NCBI RefSeq assembly: GCF_008298015.1
Contig: NZ_VTPX01000012.1
Span: forward strand, 45,061-109,060
Source: Salinicola corii
GTDB lineage: Bacteria > Pseudomonadota > Gammaproteobacteria > Pseudomonadales > Halomonadaceae
DNA: 64,000 bases
Direction: 5' to 3'
A program made the position numbers and the translations under genes. Below the pieces are notes generated by a model. That model made no database searches and was not told where the DNA came from. It saw only the letters and a list, made by a program, of their open reading frames with translations. Positions 61,092 to 64,000 of the stretch are shown here, in pieces. The first letter of the stretch is position 1. Each line of letters opens with the position of its first letter.

Positions 61092-61890
61092 TCAGTCGGT
61101 CGAACATCCAGTCTGACAGAATGCGACGCAAGAGCAGAAGTGGCTTTGCCATGAAGCCAGCGGCGTAGCGGGACCTTGGGCGCCGGCTCTGAAGCGCGCG
61201 CATCACCAGTTCGGTGATCACGCTTGGCGGCGGTGCTTTCGTGCCCGAATGCGCTTTCGCGAAGGCCTGCACCAGGTTCGCATAGGCGCCCTTGCCGGAA
61301 AGCCGCACAGCCTCGTGGGTCGCAATGTCGGACCATTCCGACTCAATGCCGCCCGGCTCGATGACGACAACCTCGATGCCGAATGCCCGGACCTCGTTGC
61401 GCAGCACATCGGACCAGCCTTCCAGGGCAAACTTCGAAGCGTGATACCACCCACCCAAGGGTGTCGTGATCTTGCCCCCGATGGATGAAATATTGACGAT
61501 CCTGCCATGTCCTCGAGCCCGCATATGCGGCAGGCAAAGCTGGGTCAGGCGTGCAAGGCCGAAAAGATTGACCTCCATTTGCCCTCGGGCAAGTTCGATC
61601 GGCACATCCTCGATGGCACCGTGCTGGCCGTAGCCGGCATTGTTGATCAGAACATCGATCCGCCCCTGATCCGCGATGATCCGGGCGACACCATCGCCTA
61701 TCGAGCGCTCATCGCTCACATCGATATTGAGGGCGACGCCGCCGGCTTCCACGATATCCCGCATCCGCTCGACGCGGCGCGCGGCGCCATAGACCACATA
61801 ACCTTCCTTCAACAGTCTCAAGGCGAAATCCTTGCCCATGCCGGATGACGCGCCAGTGACGAGCACAACGGGCTTTGCTGATGTTTCCAT
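61072..61890 (-). CDS. Short-chain dehydrogenase/reductase (SDR)
   Basis: 272 residues from METSAKPVVLVTGASSGMGK with AGGAG upstream. Classical SDR: cofactor motif TGASSGMG (about 13), NNAGYGQHG, catalytic Ser in NISSIGG and YxxxK as YHASKFALEG. The sequence after the catalytic site (VVVIEPGGIESEW) is usual for oxidoreductases of unknown substrate. It is the last gene of a leftward set behind the epimerase-like gene. Confidence 0.9.
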   Translation of the reverse strand: METSAKPVVLVTGASSGMGKDFALRLLKEGYVVYGAARRVERMRDIVEAGGVALNIDVSDERSIGDGVARIIADQGRIDVLINNAGYGQHGAIEDVPIELARGQMEVNLFGLARLTQLCLPHMRARGHGRIVNISSIGGKITTPLGGWYHASKFALEGWSDVLRNEVRAFGIEVVVIEPGGIESEWSDIATHEAVRLSGKGAYANLVQAFAKAHSGTKAPPPSVITELVMRALQSRRPRSRYAAGFMAKPLLLLRRILSDWMFDRLIMSAFR

Positions 61891-61949
61891 GGAAAATGCT
61901 CCTCTGCCTTGACTTGGCCGCTGCACGCAAGCAACGCCCCCCTTTGCCC

Positions 61950-62984
61950 CTATCGCCCCTCGACCAAGCCAAGCCGGATCAGGCTCTCGGCGGTGGCGAC
62001 AATGGCTTCTTCAGGCGAACGCGGTTGCCAGCCGAGCAGGCGCTGAGCCTTTTCACCCGAGGCGTTCATGTTGTAGCCGAGCATCGGCACGATCCCCTTC
62101 AATGCCGGGTTCCGGCGCGCGGCCAGGCGCACCAGCCAGTTGGGCAGCACCCGCGTCGGCACCTTGCTCGCGGCATGGCCGATCCGCTGCCGCAACACCC
62201 GTGCGACCTCGACCATCCACAGGCTGTCGCCCGATGTGGCCAGAAAGCGTTCGCCGCTGGCGGCGGGGTCGGTCATGGCGCGCAGATGCAAATCGGCCAC
62301 GTCGCGCACATCGACGAAGCAGGAATTGATCTTCGGGCATCCGCGCTGCCCGTCCATCAGGTTCTTGATCAGGCGGGTGGAGTGCGAAAAATCGGGACCG
62401 AGCGCCGGGCCGAGAACGGCGACCGGATTGATCGCGGAGAGTTCGAGCCCCCGTCCTTCGTCCGCCACGAAATTCCACGCCGCGCGCTCGGACAACGTCT
62501 TCGACTTCTGGTACGGCGCAACGTCTCCGGCCAGGTCGCTCCAGTCCGTCTCCTTGAACGGTCGAGGATAGCCCGGCTTGTGTCCGACGCCGATCGCTCC
62601 GAAAGCCGAGGTCAGCACGACGCGCTTGACGCCGGCGTTCCGGGCGGCGCGCAGGACGCGCAGATTGCCGTTGACGGCGGGCTTGATCCAGTCCTCCTCG
62701 CGGGTCTGATCGCCGGAGGGTGTCGGCGATGCGCCATGCATGACATAGGCACAGCCTGCGGCCGCCTCGTCCCAGCCGTCGTCGCTGGTGAGATCCGCAA
62801 CCACGAATGACAGGCGTTCGCCCGGCTCGGCGCCGCCGGTCTTGAGGTTGCCGCGTACTTCCGCTTCGCGCGAAAGCGACCGCACCGTCGTGCGTACGGC
62901 GTAGCCGGCGTCCAGCAGCGCCATGATGCAGTACTGGGCGATGAACCCGGTGCCGCCGGTGACGAGCACCGGTTTGTCGGTCAT
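61950..62984 (-). CDS. NAD(P)-dependent epimerase/reductase (DFR-like extended SDR)
   Basis: 344 residues from MTDKPVLVTGGTGFIAQYC, with GGAG before the ATG. Extended SDR: TGGTGFIA cofactor motif, MHGASPTPSG, VVLTSAFGAIG (catalytic Ser/Thr) and YQKSKTLSE (YxxxK). The dihydroflavonol-4-reductase-like group acts on ketones and aldehydes. Eleven bases separate it from the stop of the truncated aldo/keto reductase upstream; the SDR gene follows. Confidence 0.88.
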   Translation of the reverse strand: MTDKPVLVTGGTGFIAQYCIMALLDAGYAVRTTVRSLSREAEVRGNLKTGGAEPGERLSFVVADLTSDDGWDEAAAGCAYVMHGASPTPSGDQTREEDWIKPAVNGNLRVLRAARNAGVKRVVLTSAFGAIGVGHKPGYPRPFKETDWSDLAGDVAPYQKSKTLSERAAWNFVADEGRGLELSAINPVAVLGPALGPDFSHSTRLIKNLMDGQRGCPKINSCFVDVRDVADLHLRAMTDPAASGERFLATSGDSLWMVEVARVLRQRIGHAASKVPTRVLPNWLVRLAARRNPALKGIVPMLGYNMNASGEKAQRLLGWQPRSPEEAIVATAESLIRLGLVEGR

Positions 62985-62995
62985 GTCGATCTCCA

Positions 62996-63875
62996 TCAGG
63001 TACGATCCGAGGGGCGGCCCATGTCGCGGCTGCCCTTCACGCGATCGGCCAGGCTTCCCAGTTCCGCCAGATCGGCATCCGAAAGCACCAACTGCGCGCC
63101 GCCGACATTCTCATCGAGCCGCGATGGCTTGCGCGTACCCGGGATCGGCACCACCGAGAGCCCGAACACCTTGGAACGGCTGTGCAGCCACGCCAGCGCG
63201 ACCTGCGCCGCGGTTGCGTCGTATCGGGCGGCAATCGCCTTGATCGCATCGACCAGGCGGGCGTTGTCGTCCTCGACAAACCGGTCATACAGCTTGCGCA
63301 CGTCCTTCTCGTCGAAACCGCCGGGATCGACACGGCCGGTCAGCTGTCCGCGACCGAGCGGCGAATAAGGCACGAAGCCGACGCCCAGTTCGGCGGCGGT
63401 GGGAACGATGCTGTCCTCGACATGGCGCGAAAACAGCGACCATTCGGTCTGCAATGCCGTGATCGGATGGACGGCGTGGGCCTCGCGCAGTTCGTCCGCC
63501 GAAACCTCGGAGAGGCCGAGGAAGCGCAGCTTGCCCTCCTTGACGAGATCGGCCATGGCGCCGACGGATTCCGCCAGCGGCACCGCCGGATTGCGGCGGT
63601 GCATGTAATAAAGATCGATCACCTCGATCCCCAGCCTGCGCAGCGATCCATCGACCGCCCGCCGGATATATTCGGGACGGTTCTCGATCCTGACCTGGTC
63701 GATCGCGGGGCCGAAGCGGTTGATGCCGAACTTGGTGGCAAGCGTCACCCGGTCGCGGTTCGCGCGGATGAAGGGCGCGATGAATTCCTCGTTCCTGCCT
63801 TCACCATAAATGTCGGCGGTGTCGAACAGGGTGACGCCGCGCGCCAGCGCCCGCTCCAGCGTTGCCAAGGCTTGG
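62996..63875 (-). pseudogene. Aldo/keto reductase, 5' end lost to an IS30-type element
   Basis: The body is intact: LATLERALARGVTLFDTADI with YGEG, LATKFGINRFGPAI, LYYMHRRNPAVPL, PYSPLGRGQLTG, VVPIPGTRK. About 40 N-terminal residues with the first beta strand (the usual RxLGxxGxxVSxIGLG segment) are missing. The sequence changes abruptly to IS-like DNA at about 63874. A TTG at 63868 could start a shortened product, but promoter and start region are gone. The downstream epimerase and SDR may have lost their promoter as well, or be driven from the element. Confidence 0.85.
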
Positions 63876-64000
63876 CGGTCTCAAGTTCCAAGCGCAACGC
63901 TAGTGGACACGATTGCCCTGCCCAGCAACAGAGCGCTGCAGGACTTCCGTAAAAACCTCAAGGGGTGGCCGCCAACCCAGCGTTTGACGAGGGCGTTCAT
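63874..64000 (-). mobile_element. IS30-family insertion sequence, one end (partial)
   Basis: The last 127 bases hold the 3' end of a transposase gene followed by a terminal sequence (GGCGGTCTCAAGTTCCAAGC from about 63875 on the plus strand) typical of the IS30-type inverted repeat. The remainder lies beyond the right edge. The border falls within the aldo/keto reductase gene. The exact end of the inverted repeat cannot be set without the other end. Confidence 0.7.
63900..64000 (-). CDS. IS30-family transposase, C-terminal fragment at window edge
   Basis: Reading from the right edge on the minus strand gives ERPRQTLGWRPPLEVF and about 18 more residues to a TAG at 63900-63902. The NERPRxTLGW-P-EVF signature is the usual C-terminus of IS30 DDE transposases. 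The start lies outside the window. Confidence 0.75.
   Translation of the reverse strand, partial: ERPRQTLGWRPPLEVFTEVLQRSVAGQGNRVH

Overview
The window looks like chromosome of a GC-rich gammaproteobacterium of the Halomonadaceae type (Halomonas, Chromohalobacter, Salinicola or Kushneria-like). This rests on gene content (class 2 PyrD, RMF, PurB-HflD-MnmA, Bpt/Aat, a 1600-residue NAD-glutamate dehydrogenase) and on gene order that follows the Pseudomonas/Enterobacteria pattern. The genus cannot be fixed from sequence alone.

Layout. 0-6 kb: a DUF1266-type protein cut by the left edge, an NlpC/P60 lipoprotein, SlyD, a small membrane protein, an LpxR-type lipid A deacylase and a SlyB-like lipoprotein; the last two share a 19-bp upstream element. 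5.9-11.8 kb: leftward roxA-purB-hflD-mnmA-nudJ-rluE. 12-17 kb: an N-degron block (clpS, clpA, bpt, aat) with infA. 17-25 kb: a chemoreceptor, then ftsK-lolA-rarA. 25-42 kb: a hemerythrin-like protein with altered metal ligands, LysR regulator, murI, trmA, the large GDH, a two-domain secreted protein, pyrD, rmf, rlmKL, a WGR protein, pdxB and a MarR/siderophore-reductase pair. 42.5-47.6 kb: codB, htpX, alaA, ylqF.

47.6-52.5 kb is an accessory stretch: more AT-rich in parts, with orphan small genes, a doubly frameshifted nhaA pseudogene, a tautomerase without Pro1 and an LprI-like protein. msrB follows. 53.1-53.8 kb is a tRNA-Glu/tRNA-Gly cluster (two of each). After the tRNA-Gly genes come three 76-bp repeat units, each ending in a copy of the tRNA-Gly 3' part with an extra hairpin where the T-loop should be. 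One unit carries a compensatory base-pair change. The architecture recalls the rtT repeats of the E. coli tyrT operon and is the most interesting feature here.

54-57.5 kb: yadG-yadH-queF (overlapping) and ydjA, then tRNA-Ser(GGA). 57.9-63.9 kb: an oxidoreductase cluster (MDR, two aldo/keto reductases, SDR, epimerase) around an AraC regulator, directly downstream of tRNA-Ser and probably acquired. Its first gene on the right is decapitated by an IS30-family element whose 3' end fills the right edge.
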